A DNA stretch of 64,000 nt, taken from positions 41,304-105,303 of the forward strand of contig JAAYFF010000070.1 in assembly GCA_012728375.1 (NCBI GenBank). The letters are read 5' to 3'. The notes below the pieces were generated by a model. It saw only the letters and a program-made list of their open reading frames with translations. It did not search any database and was not told the origin of the DNA. Position numbers and translations under genes: made by a program. Of this stretch, positions 25,284 to 33,754 are shown piece after piece. The DNA is from Bacillota bacterium. GTDB taxonomy: Bacteria; Bacillota; Dethiobacteria; DTU022; UBA8154. The number at the start of each line of letters is the position of its first letter. Positions within the stretch are counted from its first letter, which is position 1.

Positions 25284-25709
25284 GTGCCTGTTAAAGGAGT
25301 GGGGATAGATTTAATCCGCATTGAGAGGATAGCTCGGGCTTACCGGCGAAGACCGGTGCGTTTTCTGAAAAGAATATTTACTGACAGGGAAATTGAGTAT
25401 CTTTTAAGTAAAAAAAACCCCTTTCCTTCTATTGCCGCCAGGTTTGCCGCCAAGGAAGCCGTCGCCAAAGCCCTTGGCACCGGGATTGGTTTAATCAAAT
25501 GGCGGGATATAGAGATTTGTTCCAATTTTTTGGGTAAACCTGAAGTTCTCCTGAAGGGGGAGGCAGCTTTGTGGATGGAGAAAAACGGAATAAAGGGTGT
25601 TCATGTTTCTATGAGCCATGACGGTATCTACGCTGCGGCAACTGCTGCTGCCTACAGCGATTCCCCAGAAAAAATTTTAAGAAAAGACTCTGATCCCGTT
25701 GACGGTTGA
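25284..25709 (+). CDS. acpS: Holo-[acyl-carrier-protein] synthase AcpS
   Basis: AcpS transfers 4'-phosphopantetheine from CoA to the serine of acyl carrier protein, starting fatty acid synthesis. The 141-residue length and the motifs GVGIDLIRIERI (metal aspartate) and ARFAAKEAVAKALG (catalytic glutamate/lysine) are diagnostic. The last 15 residues extend beyond the usual end. The start is GTG at 25284 after GAGGAAGAG. It stands between the YyaL-type gene and iscR with its own short spacers. Confidence 0.94.
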   Translation: MPVKGVGIDLIRIERIARAYRRRPVRFLKRIFTDREIEYLLSKKNPFPSIAARFAAKEAVAKALGTGIGLIKWRDIEICSNFLGKPEVLLKGEAALWMEKNGIKGVHVSMSHDGIYAAATAAAYSDSPEKILRKDSDPVDG

Positions 25710-25734
25710 AAAAAGATATGCTAATCTTATTTCA

Positions 25735-25759
25735 TAATCGACTATAATAGTCAAGATTA
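25735..25759 (+). promoter_or_regulatory. IscR type 1-like operator overlapping a -10 element
   Basis: The 25-bp segment has ATA, then GACT, a 5-bp A/T centre (ATAAT), AGTC and an A/T-rich right edge. This fits the E. coli IscR type 1 consensus (GACT-5-AGTC core with ATA/TAT edges) except at the outermost positions. A TATAAT lies at 25743-25748 inside it. Placed 80 bp before iscR, it would give feedback control by Fe-S status. Confidence 0.65.
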
Positions 25760-25788
25760 ATAAATTTTTTTTCTTTTCTTTTTTCCCA

Positions 25789-25815
25789 AATACCTTACTA
25801 AATAGGTAAGGTATT
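25789..25815 (+). promoter_or_regulatory. Perfect 10-bp dyad upstream of iscR (second operator candidate)
   Basis: AATACCTTAC (25789-25798) and GTAAGGTATT (25806-25815) are perfect inverted repeats around a 7-bp centre, 21 bp before the iscR start. Rrf2-family regulators bind palindromes of this size. It could instead be a hairpin in the leader RNA. Confidence 0.6.
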
Positions 25816-25836
25816 CTTTTAAAGGGTGGTGATGAC

Positions 25837-26277
25837 ATGCGTCTTTCGGCAAAGGGAGAATACGGAGTCAGGGCCATGGTCCACCTTGCCCTGAATTACA
25901 GAAATGGGCCTGTCCCCTTGAGCAGAATTGCCATGGATGAAAATATATCCCGTCAATACCTGGAGCAGATTTTTTTCTTGTTGAGGCGAGGCGGCCTTAT
26001 TACCAGTGTAAGGGGCGTAAAAGGAGGCTATAGTCTGGCTTCGCCACCCGGGGAAATTTTTGTGGGAGATATTATCCGCGTCTTGGACGGACCTATCACT
26101 CCGGTTGATTGCCTCTCTGAAAAAAAAGGGAAAGAAGAATCATCTTCCTGTGGCAAAGGTGAAAGTTGTCTGGCAAGGAAAGTTTGGGAAAGGTTGCGGG
26201 ACCATATTAATGATTTGCTGGACAATGTATCCCTCCAGGATATGCTTGAGGGCAAGCATAAAGCAAGTATTAAATGA
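25837..26277 (+). CDS. iscR: Rrf2-family Fe-S regulator IscR
   Basis: This 146-residue winged-helix regulator starts MRLSAKGEYGVRAM, typical of Rrf2/IscR. Three cysteines (C92, C105, C111) follow the DNA-binding domain, in the positions that hold a [2Fe-2S] cluster in IscR, although the spacing (12 and 5 residues) is wider than in E. coli. The gene leads nifS and nifU, so it most likely tunes cluster assembly through the two dyads upstream. GGGTGGTGATG precedes the ATG. Confidence 0.92.
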   Translation: MRLSAKGEYGVRAMVHLALNYRNGPVPLSRIAMDENISRQYLEQIFFLLRRGGLITSVRGVKGGYSLASPPGEIFVGDIIRVLDGPITPVDCLSEKKGKEESSSCGKGESCLARKVWERLRDHINDLLDNVSLQDMLEGKHKASIK

Positions 26278-26326
26278 GCATTTCCACACACTATCTCCGC
26301 AAATGGAAGGAGGCTGCTTTCCTTAG

Positions 26327-27484
26327 ATGAAAAGGATTTATATGGACCATGGTGCCACAACTCCCCTGAGAGAAGAAGTCTTGGACGCAATGCTTCCTTA
26401 TTTAAAAGAAAAGTATGGAAACCCGTCCAGTTTGCATTCTTTCGGCCGGGAGGCACGTAAAGCCCTGGACGAAGCCAGGGAAAAAGTTGCAGCGGGCCTT
26501 GGGGTTGCCCCGGAGGAGATTGTTTTTACTTCCGGCGGGACAGAAGCCAATAACCTAGCTATTATGGGGGTTGTCAGGGGGATTGCTCCCATAAAAAATC
26601 ATATTATTACCAGTGCTGTTGAACATCATGCCGTCCTGGATACGGTAAAATTTTTAGGGCAAATGGGATATGAAATTACGATTTTGCCCGTTGATGAATA
26701 TGGCATGGTATCTCCCAGGCAGGTAGAGGAGGCCATTACGGACCGGACAATTCTTGTCAGTATTATGACAGCCAATAATGAGATAGGGACGATTATGCCC
26801 TTTGAAGAGATCGGCGCAGTTTGCCGGGAGAAAGGCGTCTACTACCATACCGATGCCGTTCAGGCCATTGGACATATTGATTTTAACCTGCGTGAACAAC
26901 CTGTTGACCTTCTTTCCCTCTCCGCCCATAAATTTTACGGTCCCAAAGGGGTCGGTGCCCTGTACGTGCGCAAAAAAACCAAGCTAAAGCAGGTCTTTTT
27001 TGGGGGAGGGCAGGAGAGGAAATTGCGGCCGGGAACGGAAAATTTGCCCGGGATTGTAGGTTTAGGCAGAGCTATGGAACTTGCTGTTGCCGATATGCCG
27101 GAAAAAAGGGAAAAACTTATCCGCCTGCGGGACCGGCTTGTTGAGGGGCTGCTTCAGATAGAAGATGTCCGCCTGAACGGCCATCCCCTGCAACGATTGC
27201 CGGGAAATGTTAATGTGAGCGTCCTCTATGTTGAAGGGGAGTCGTTGCTATTGGGCCTCGATTTAAAAGGAATAGCGCTTTCCAGCGGATCGGCCTGTAC
27301 ATCCGGCTCTCTGGATCCTTCCCATGTCCTTATGGCGATAGGGCTCGATCATCAGACTGCCCAGGGTTCCCTTCGCTTTACCCTGGGAAAGGATAATACT
27401 GATGAAGAAATTGATTATACGGTGGAAGCCGTCCGGAAAACGGTGGATTATCTGCGGGCCATGTCTCCCGTTTATCGGAAGTAA
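26327..27484 (+). CDS. nifS: Cysteine desulfurase NifS/IscS
   Basis: This 385-residue PLP enzyme removes sulfur from cysteine for Fe-S and thio-modification pathways. It shows the start RIYMDHGATTPLR, the PLP lysine K202 in SAHKFYGPKG and the catalytic cysteine C324 in SSGSACTSGS on the flexible loop of class I desulfurases. GGAAGGAGG lies upstream of the ATG. It follows iscR by 50 bp and precedes nifU by 52 bp, forming the operon iscR-nifS-nifU. Confidence 0.95.
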   Translation: MKRIYMDHGATTPLREEVLDAMLPYLKEKYGNPSSLHSFGREARKALDEAREKVAAGLGVAPEEIVFTSGGTEANNLAIMGVVRGIAPIKNHIITSAVEHHAVLDTVKFLGQMGYEITILPVDEYGMVSPRQVEEAITDRTILVSIMTANNEIGTIMPFEEIGAVCREKGVYYHTDAVQAIGHIDFNLREQPVDLLSLSAHKFYGPKGVGALYVRKKTKLKQVFFGGGQERKLRPGTENLPGIVGLGRAMELAVADMPEKREKLIRLRDRLVEGLLQIEDVRLNGHPLQRLPGNVNVSVLYVEGESLLLGLDLKGIALSSGSACTSGSLDPSHVLMAIGLDHQTAQGSLRFTLGKDNTDEEIDYTVEAVRKTVDYLRAMSPVYRK

Positions 27485-27536
27485 TTGCGGAACAGACTTT
27501 ATGAGTGGTAGAATACCTCATTAAGGAGGGGAGAAA

Positions 27537-27902
27537 ATGTATAATGAAAAAGTAATGGACCATTTTCAAAATCCGCGAAATGTCGGAGAAATGGATAACC
27601 CCTGCGGCGTGGGCGAAGTTGGAAATATGAAATGCGGAGATATCATGAAGATATTTATTAAGGTAGAAAATAATATTATCCAGGATATTAAATTTCTTAC
27701 CTTTGGATGCGGTGCGGCAATCGCCAGCAGCAGTGCGCTTACCGAAATGGTAAAGGGGAAAACTATCGAGGAAGCCTTAAAGATAACCAATAAAGATGTG
27801 GCTGATGAGCTTGGAGGACTGCCGGAAGCCAAGATGCACTGTTCCAACCTGGCGGCGGATGCCCTGCATAAAGCCATTGAAGATTATAAATCCAAAAGCT
27901 AG
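27537..27902 (+). CDS. nifU: Fe-S scaffold protein NifU/IscU
   Basis: This 121-residue scaffold has three conserved cysteines: C33 (KCGD), C58 (FGCGAA) and C102 (MHCSNLA). These coordinate the nascent Fe-S cluster received from the NifS persulfide. The aspartate after C33 is the residue that controls cluster transfer in IscU. An extra cysteine (C23) occurs near the start. It has only the IscU domain, without the C-terminal Nfu domain of full-length nitrogenase NifU. Confidence 0.95.
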   Translation: MYNEKVMDHFQNPRNVGEMDNPCGVGEVGNMKCGDIMKIFIKVENNIIQDIKFLTFGCGAAIASSSALTEMVKGKTIEEALKITNKDVADELGGLPEAKMHCSNLAADALHKAIEDYKSKS

Positions 27903-27956
27903 TTTGCTCTTCTGCTAGCTGCCTAATTATCTAAAGGGTAAATCTTTCAGTATAAT

Positions 27957-28000
27957 CCCCCCTTTATAATCATATTTATATAAGACGGTATAAAGGGGGG
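27957..28000 (+). promoter_or_regulatory. Perfect 12-bp inverted repeat burying the spoIIP ribosome-binding site
   Basis: CCCCCCTTTATA (27957-27968) and TATAAAGGGGGG (27989-28000) are perfectly complementary around a 20-bp spacer. The right arm is the Shine-Dalgarno of spoIIP, whose TTG start is 6 nt beyond it. The hairpin would close the site and limit translation; alternatively it ends transcription from nifU, but no T-run follows. Confidence 0.7.
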
Positions 28001-28006
28001 AAAATT

Positions 28007-29074
28007 TTGTCCTATAGATACAGGTATTCCTACAGGCGAAGAAGTCGTTCCAGATATTCCGCCACAGTGATAGACTTTAGAAAAAAAGAGTTAAAGGTTT
28101 TTTTAGCGCTATTTTTGGTACTTGTCATTGCTATGAGCCTGCTTTCCCCTTATTTACCCGCTTTTTCCCCTGTTTTGGTAAAAGAGGCTCTTCAAAATAT
28201 TTCCCTGTTGAATCATTTGGATTTATCATTGCTTCTGGCTGATTCCATTCCGGGTGGAATGGGCTTAAAGGCGGAAAACAGCAGCCCGCGTCAGACAATT
28301 GAAAGCGGAGACAGTAAAGATGGACGAGTACCCTTGAATTCGTCACCGGCAGGGAGTGGTCCGGAAGAAGACAAGCGCATTTCTTTCCTTCCCGTTGAAC
28401 TGCAGTCCGGCTCCGGAAATTTAGAAGATCTGCTTCTAGCCACACAGCCGGAAGGAGTGTCTTTGGAAAACGCAGCTGTTTCTCTGGAAGGGAAAGGGCC
28501 CCTGATTTTAATTTATCACACACATGCGACCGAATCATTTATGCCTTTTTCCGGGGAAGCCTTTAGCACTGACATGGAGAAAACAGTAGTTGCCCTCGGA
28601 AATTATTTAACGGAAATTTTGCAAGAGCAATACGGGATTCCTGTTCTTCACCACTGTGAAGTGTTTGATATACCGAGGCGCAGTGCCTATGAAAAGGCCC
28701 GGCCGTCTGTGGAAAAGATTCTGGCCGAAAATCCCGGTATTGAGGTGGTTCTCGATTTACATCGCGACGGAGTTTCAAGGAATATTACCACAACCTCTAT
28801 AGATGGAAGACAAACTGGGAGGGTTTTATTTGTGCTTGGGTCCAAGCATCAAGGATGGAATAACAACTTGCGTTTTGCCCTGTTCCTACAGGATGCTCTT
28901 GAAGAAGTAAAGCCCGGGCTTTCTCGCGGGATAAGAAAACAACCCTTTGTTTACAACCAGAATCTGCATCAGCGCAGTTTGATCGTAGAAATAGGGGGTC
29001 ATGAAAACTCAATGGAAGAGGTTAAAAGAACAATTCCATATCTTGCTGAAGCCCTGGCATCTATCCTGCAGTGA
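28007..29074 (+). CDS. spoIIP: Stage II sporulation protein P (cell-wall hydrolase SpoIIP)
   Basis: SpoIIP is the peptidoglycan amidase/endopeptidase that, with SpoIID and SpoIIM, thins the septum during engulfment. This 355-residue protein has an arginine-rich N-terminus, one membrane anchor at residues about 27-45, a linker, and the C-terminal hydrolase with YHTHATESF, DLHRDG and VEIGGHENS motifs that hold the zinc-binding residues. The TTG start is 6 nt after GGGGGG. It establishes that the organism descends from spore formers. Confidence 0.93.
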   Translation: MSYRYRYSYRRRSRSRYSATVIDFRKKELKVFLALFLVLVIAMSLLSPYLPAFSPVLVKEALQNISLLNHLDLSLLLADSIPGGMGLKAENSSPRQTIESGDSKDGRVPLNSSPAGSGPEEDKRISFLPVELQSGSGNLEDLLLATQPEGVSLENAAVSLEGKGPLILIYHTHATESFMPFSGEAFSTDMEKTVVALGNYLTEILQEQYGIPVLHHCEVFDIPRRSAYEKARPSVEKILAENPGIEVVLDLHRDGVSRNITTTSIDGRQTGRVLFVLGSKHQGWNNNLRFALFLQDALEEVKPGLSRGIRKQPFVYNQNLHQRSLIVEIGGHENSMEEVKRTIPYLAEALASILQ

Positions 29075-29178
29075 AAAGAGGCATTGGCTTTAGTTTTTAA
29101 GAAAGTGGAATTAAATGTATAAAAGGAAGCTTTCCGGCTAAGAGTAAAGGCTAGCAATATTTAGGGGGCAGGTTACTT

Positions 29179-29442
29179 TTGAGCTGGAGAGCGGTAGTTG
29201 TTGTTCTTGCAGGTTTTGTATGTTTATTTTCTTTTCTTTATTGGGGGCTGAACACGGCAGAAAAAGGGATTAATGAGTTGCTGGCGCTGGATGGTGCTTC
29301 TTTACAGGCGTTTAGCTTATCCTTGGAAAAAGACGTAGTATCCATACTTTTTGCCGGGCGCTGTTACTTTTTTGACCGCGGGCGCTTCCTGGATTTTTTT
29401 TCTTATCTTACTGATATAATTATGAACGGTTTTTACCGATAA
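29179..29442 (+). CDS. Small membrane protein next to spoIIP (YqxA position)
   Basis: This 87-residue protein has one N-terminal transmembrane segment (residues about 5-22) and a soluble tail. In Bacillus, yqxA (a small DUF3679 membrane protein) follows spoIIP, and the size, membrane anchor and position fit, but I cannot confirm homology from the residues alone. The start is TTG at 29179 with GGGGGCAGG upstream. Confidence 0.55.
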   Translation: MSWRAVVVVLAGFVCLFSFLYWGLNTAEKGINELLALDGASLQAFSLSLEKDVVSILFAGRCYFFDRGRFLDFFSYLTDIIMNGFYR

Positions 29443-29482
29443 TTATTATGAAACACAAGGGATAGATTACAGGGAGAATGAG

Positions 29483-31633
29483 ATGGAAAAAAATATTTGG
29501 CTCAGGGAAAAGGAATTTTCTATCCCGCAGATTCTCTCCGGGTACCTCGGTTTTATCTATGGCGATGACCTTGGTCATAGCCTTTTCAGAGGAGAATCCT
29601 GGATAAAAGGGAACAAAAGTGTCAGGCAGGCGGAAAATTTAGCTTCAGCGCAAAATAAGATTCTCAGTCTTCTTGCAGTAGCAGAAATGCAGAGAACCGC
29701 GGGGAGATACGACAGCTTAAAAACAACCTGTCAGCTGCTTTTTTCCCTTGTGAAAGACTGTATTCCTGAAAATTTAGCCGGGCTGCGGCGGGATGCTTTC
29801 CTTTACCGGCTGTCTTTTTCCTTGTTTGGCAAAATAGGGGATTATTTGGCCGCAAAAGGATTATCCGGGGAAGCTCTCAATTTTTATCAGGGGCTGCTTG
29901 CTCTTTACCCTAAAGATGCGACTGTCGCCAAAAAAATAGCCCGCACTTTTTACACAATGGGTCCGCGCTATCTTTTTGAAGCGGAAAAGCTTTACCGGTC
30001 AGTGCTGAACGATAATCCGGAAGACCTGGAAGCCGCTGAAAATTTGGGCCGGGTGTTGAACGTTTCGCCGGAAGGCCAGGATGAGGCCAAGCTTGTTTAT
30101 CGTAATGCCTTACTGTACTGCCGCACAGATATGGATAGGCTGCGCTTTTATTCCTACCTGCTTTCTTTGTCCCCCGGTGACACTGATATACTTCTGCGAA
30201 TGGGCAGGCTTTACCAGCGCCAGGGAATGTTCATTGAAGCGAAGCGCTGCCTTGAAAAAGCCGCTGGTTTACATAATGGTCCTGAGGAAACCTTGGCTCT
30301 GGCTTACCTTTATTACCTTCTCAACGATTTTCGAAAGGCAGAAAATTTGATCCGCAATTTGCCGCACCTGGAGGAAGAATCTTATTCTTTAAGCTGCTAT
30401 CTGTTGGGTTTAATCAAAGAAGGCGAAGAGCGTTGGGAGGACGCTTTAAAATATTTTCAGGAAGTATCTCCTGAAAGCCCTTATTATTGGAGGGCAATTG
30501 CAGGTTTAGCCAGGGTATATCTTTACCAGGGCAAAAATTTTGAAGCGGAGAATTTGGCGCTGGAAATCCCCCTTGAGCAACATGCGAGCCTGGGGGTTGA
30601 TTTTTTGGAGCTTTGTGAATTGCTGGAAAACGCCCTGCAGCGCGAGTGCCGTTTTAAAGCGGAGGAATGGAGGGAGCACGTCAACGAGTCTTTGCCTTCC
30701 TTTCACCTGAAAAGAGATGTTCACAGAAGAAGCATGGGGCCAAATTTTTGGAGAAAATACGAAGCCATTGAAGTAATCGGAAACGGACCGTCGAGTCAAG
30801 TACTGCTGGGCAGAGAAAGACAGAAGGGCTCCATGGTTGCCATTAAACACCTGCATCGCAGTTTCCTGGATGATCCCCTTGTTGTCCGGCGTATTCAGGG
30901 AATGTTAAAAGCCTTGCGCAATATGGAAGAGAACGGTTCATATATGGTCCGCATATATGAAGATTGTTTCTTTGAGGGTTCATTTTTTTATGCGATGGAA
31001 TTCATGGAGCAGGATCTTGCTTCAGTTATTAGAGCATGGGCTCCCGCTCCGGCCGAACTCGTAGCTGAAATAGCGGTGCAAATCTGTGATGCGCTGACCT
31101 TTTATTACAACAATATGGATGGTTTGCACGGAGGAATAAAACCGGAAAACATACTTATCTCAGCAGATAATGAGCTGAAAATAAGTGATTTTGACTTTTT
31201 ATTTGCCTTGGAAGGCAAGAAGGTGTTTTCTGCAAAGGATGTTAAAAAACGTTCTTCTTTTCTACGCAATTTTTCTTATTTTGCCCCGGAAAGATTTAAA
31301 AACAGAGTTTTTTTTAGCGATATTAGGTCCGGGCGCTTTAAAAACAGCCAGAGCTTAAAGGCAGCGTTTGAAGGAGTTGATCAGAGGGCTGATCTTTACT
31401 CTCTTGGAGTCATTCTTTTTGAACTGGCTACGGGCTTTCCTCCTTTTGAGCCCCAATCTGTTAATGACCTGCTTTCTTTTCACAAAAACAAAACCGTAAT
31501 TTTACCCCGTTTTGTTAATCCTTCAATTCATCCCGGACTCGAAGAAATTATCGTTACTTTAATGGAGAGGGATCCTTCGCGGCGTTTCAGTACTCCTGAA
31601 GTGGTCAAAAAAGCTCTAAAAAAGATACGATAA
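29483..31633 (+). CDS. TPR-repeat protein with C-terminal pseudokinase domain
   Basis: This 716-residue protein has TPR-like helical repeats over residues about 60-400 and a Hanks-type protein kinase fold from about 430 to 716. The glycine-rich loop (GNGPSSQVLLG), the ATP lysine K455 (VAIK) and an acidic residue in the DFG position (D569-F-D571) are present. In the catalytic loop H-R-D is replaced by H549-G550-G551, so the catalytic base is missing. KPEN follows normally. It is therefore probably a pseudokinase or signalling scaffold. It has no transmembrane segment I can see. The partner is unknown; the neighbours are sporulation genes upstream and an adenine deaminase downstream. Confidence 0.8.
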   Translation: MEKNIWLREKEFSIPQILSGYLGFIYGDDLGHSLFRGESWIKGNKSVRQAENLASAQNKILSLLAVAEMQRTAGRYDSLKTTCQLLFSLVKDCIPENLAGLRRDAFLYRLSFSLFGKIGDYLAAKGLSGEALNFYQGLLALYPKDATVAKKIARTFYTMGPRYLFEAEKLYRSVLNDNPEDLEAAENLGRVLNVSPEGQDEAKLVYRNALLYCRTDMDRLRFYSYLLSLSPGDTDILLRMGRLYQRQGMFIEAKRCLEKAAGLHNGPEETLALAYLYYLLNDFRKAENLIRNLPHLEEESYSLSCYLLGLIKEGEERWEDALKYFQEVSPESPYYWRAIAGLARVYLYQGKNFEAENLALEIPLEQHASLGVDFLELCELLENALQRECRFKAEEWREHVNESLPSFHLKRDVHRRSMGPNFWRKYEAIEVIGNGPSSQVLLGRERQKGSMVAIKHLHRSFLDDPLVVRRIQGMLKALRNMEENGSYMVRIYEDCFFEGSFFYAMEFMEQDLASVIRAWAPAPAELVAEIAVQICDALTFYYNNMDGLHGGIKPENILISADNELKISDFDFLFALEGKKVFSAKDVKKRSSFLRNFSYFAPERFKNRVFFSDIRSGRFKNSQSLKAAFEGVDQRADLYSLGVILFELATGFPPFEPQSVNDLLSFHKNKTVILPRFVNPSIHPGLEEIIVTLMERDPSRRFSTPEVVKKALKKIR

Positions 31634-31753
31634 TCTTCTTGCCGGCAATAGTTGTGAAAAGAGGGTTTTTCCATCATTTAGAGAAATTTTACTTGGAGAT
31701 GTACATCAAACAAGAGTTTTCTCAATCTTTTTACAAAAGTGAGGTTTTGGGCC

Positions 31754-33511
31754 ATGAGTCTTCAGGAAAGAACTGCTTTGATTAGAACGGCATTGGGCAG
31801 CGAGAAGGCAGATCTGGCGATTGTTAACGGAACGCTGGTCAATGTTTATACGGGAGAATTGCTGGAGAGGTACGGGGTTGCCGTCAAAGGGAAGCGGATA
31901 GCTTATGTGGGCAAGGATATTGGGCGGACGATCGGATCTGACACGGAGGTAATTGATGCTGCGGGGAAATATCTTGTTCCCGGGTTTATCGACACACATG
32001 CCCACATGTGTTTTTATTGTTCCGCGAGCGAGTTTCTCAGGTACAGCATGAGGGGAGGTACAACCACCATTGTTACCGAGCTCATTGAAATGAGCTTTCC
32101 CCTGGGATACCGGGGGATCGTTGAATATCTTGAGTCCTGCAGGGATCAGCCGGTCAAAGTTTTCGGCGTCATTCCCCCCATGCTTACTCCCAGCTCCGGA
32201 GCCCTGTCGAAAGCGATCAGCAAAGAGCAGCTCAGGGAACTCCTGAAAAGGGATGATGTTCTGGGTTTAGGGGAAGCTTATTGGCTGCCCACGGTTGAAC
32301 AGGACGGAAGGCTTTTGGAATTATTTGAGGAAACGCTGCGAGCAGGAAAGATAGTTGCCGGACATTCCGCCGGGGCGAAAGGAAATAAACTTGTCGCCTA
32401 CGCTGCCAGCGGGGCAACTTCCTGTCACGAACCCATCACGATGGAAGAAGTGGTGGAAAGGCTTCGTTTGGGGATGTATGTCCTGGCAAGGGAAGGGGAA
32501 ACCCGTCAGGATCTTAAAGTTATTGCCAAGATCAGGGAAATGAACCTGGATTTGCGGAGGATGGCACTGGTTACGGACGGTATTCCCCTCAAGGAGCTGG
32601 TGGAGAAAGGCCATATGGAGGCTGTCCTGCAAAAAGCCATTGATTTTGGCTTTGACCCTGTTTCAGCAATTCAAATGGTCACCTTAAATGCCGCTGAATA
32701 TTTAAATCTCGATGATCGCATCGGCGGTATTGCCCCGGGAAAAGACGCGGACATTGTTATAATTCCGGATCTGCATAATATTAGTGCTGAATACGTGATC
32801 AGCAACGGAAGGATTATCGCGCGTCACAGGGAGTTGCTCGTCCAGCCCAGGAAACATCTTTTTCCCGAGTGGACGCGCCGGTCGATCCGCTTGACGAAAA
32901 AATATACACCCGAAGATTTTTTAATCCGGGTTGCTGATCATGTTGATTCCGTAGAGGTCCGGGTAATCGATCAAGTGACGGAGCTGGTTACAAAAGAAGC
33001 TACCATGACTGTCCCGCTGTCAGAAGGAATGATTAAAGCTGAGCCCGAAAGGGACCTTTTAAAAATTTCTGCCATTGATTTTCAGGCCAATCCCGGGAAA
33101 CAATTTGTAGGCTTAATCAGAGGGCTGAAAATGAAAAAAGGAGCCTTGGCGAGCAGCATGGCCTGGGACCTGACGAATATTATTGCCGTCGGAGCAGATG
33201 AGGCCGATTTGGCTCTGGCAGTCAACAGAATTATTGAGATGCAAGGCGGGGTGGTAGCTTGTGCCGACGGCCGTATTCTTGCCGAACTGCAGCTTCCTGT
33301 CGGGGCGTATTTAAGCGATGCCCCCATTGAAGAGCTCCTCCGGAAAAGCGAAAAGTTACAGCAGGCGGCTTTTGAACTGGGCTTTCCCTTTGCCAATGTC
33401 AATTTAACGCTGATGACGCTCACTTCTCCGGCCATCCCCTTTGTCCGCATCTGTGAGGACGGGCTTTTCGACGTGCGGACGAACAAAAGGGTCGACTTTA
33501 TCATTAAATAA
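31754..33511 (+). CDS. ade: Adenine deaminase
   Basis: This enzyme of the amidohydrolase superfamily converts adenine to hypoxanthine and ammonia for purine salvage. The metal site motifs are GFIDTHAHMC near the N-terminus, a histidine in AGHSAG, and a histidine in ATSCHEP. The C-terminal domain has the MAWDLTNIIAVG segment typical of Ade/AdeC. The ATG at 31754 is preferred to the one at 31739, which lies within the GTGAGGT ribosome-binding region. Total length of 585 residues fits the family. A terminator follows. Confidence 0.93.
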   Translation: MSLQERTALIRTALGSEKADLAIVNGTLVNVYTGELLERYGVAVKGKRIAYVGKDIGRTIGSDTEVIDAAGKYLVPGFIDTHAHMCFYCSASEFLRYSMRGGTTTIVTELIEMSFPLGYRGIVEYLESCRDQPVKVFGVIPPMLTPSSGALSKAISKEQLRELLKRDDVLGLGEAYWLPTVEQDGRLLELFEETLRAGKIVAGHSAGAKGNKLVAYAASGATSCHEPITMEEVVERLRLGMYVLAREGETRQDLKVIAKIREMNLDLRRMALVTDGIPLKELVEKGHMEAVLQKAIDFGFDPVSAIQMVTLNAAEYLNLDDRIGGIAPGKDADIVIIPDLHNISAEYVISNGRIIARHRELLVQPRKHLFPEWTRRSIRLTKKYTPEDFLIRVADHVDSVEVRVIDQVTELVTKEATMTVPLSEGMIKAEPERDLLKISAIDFQANPGKQFVGLIRGLKMKKGALASSMAWDLTNIIAVGADEADLALAVNRIIEMQGGVVACADGRILAELQLPVGAYLSDAPIEELLRKSEKLQQAAFELGFPFANVNLTLMTLTSPAIPFVRICEDGLFDVRTNKRVDFIIK

Positions 33512-33576
33512 ACATGCTGGGTTGATTAATTTTGATTTGCCGCGTTGGCGGACAATAAACGAAGCGGGTATAAACA

Positions 33577-33618
33577 AGCCGCAATGAAAAACTTTTTAAT
33601 ATATTGCGGTTTTTTTTA
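33577..33618 (+). terminator. Rho-independent terminator after ade
   Basis: CCGCAAT (33579-33585) pairs with ATTGCGG (33603-33609), and a run of eight T follows. It separates the adenine deaminase from the heat-shock operon. Confidence 0.8.
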
Positions 33619-33661
33619 TGGGACACCTTCCGAAAATAATCCTGAATATGGCAAGTTAATC

Positions 33662-33729
33662 TTGACAAATTGTTAAGGTGATGGTATTGTTGAGAAAAAA
33701 GCTTAGCACTCTCGATGTAAGAGTGCTAA
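33662..33729 (+). promoter_or_regulatory. SigmaA promoter and perfect CIRCE operator of the hrcA-dnaK operon
   Basis: The promoter has consensus TTGACA (33662-33667), a 17-bp spacer and TATTGT (33685-33690). The CIRCE element, TTAGCACTC (33703-33711), 9 bp, GAGTGCTAA (33721-33729), matches the HrcA operator exactly. HrcA therefore represses its own operon and is titrated during heat stress. Confidence 0.96.
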
Positions 33730-33754
33730 TAAAAGGAGCAAGGGGGGGCCGGTA

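Noticed and set aside
31634..31753. Purine riboswitch before adenine deaminase
   Set aside because: None of the conserved junction sequences of purine riboswitches could be found in the 120-bp leader.
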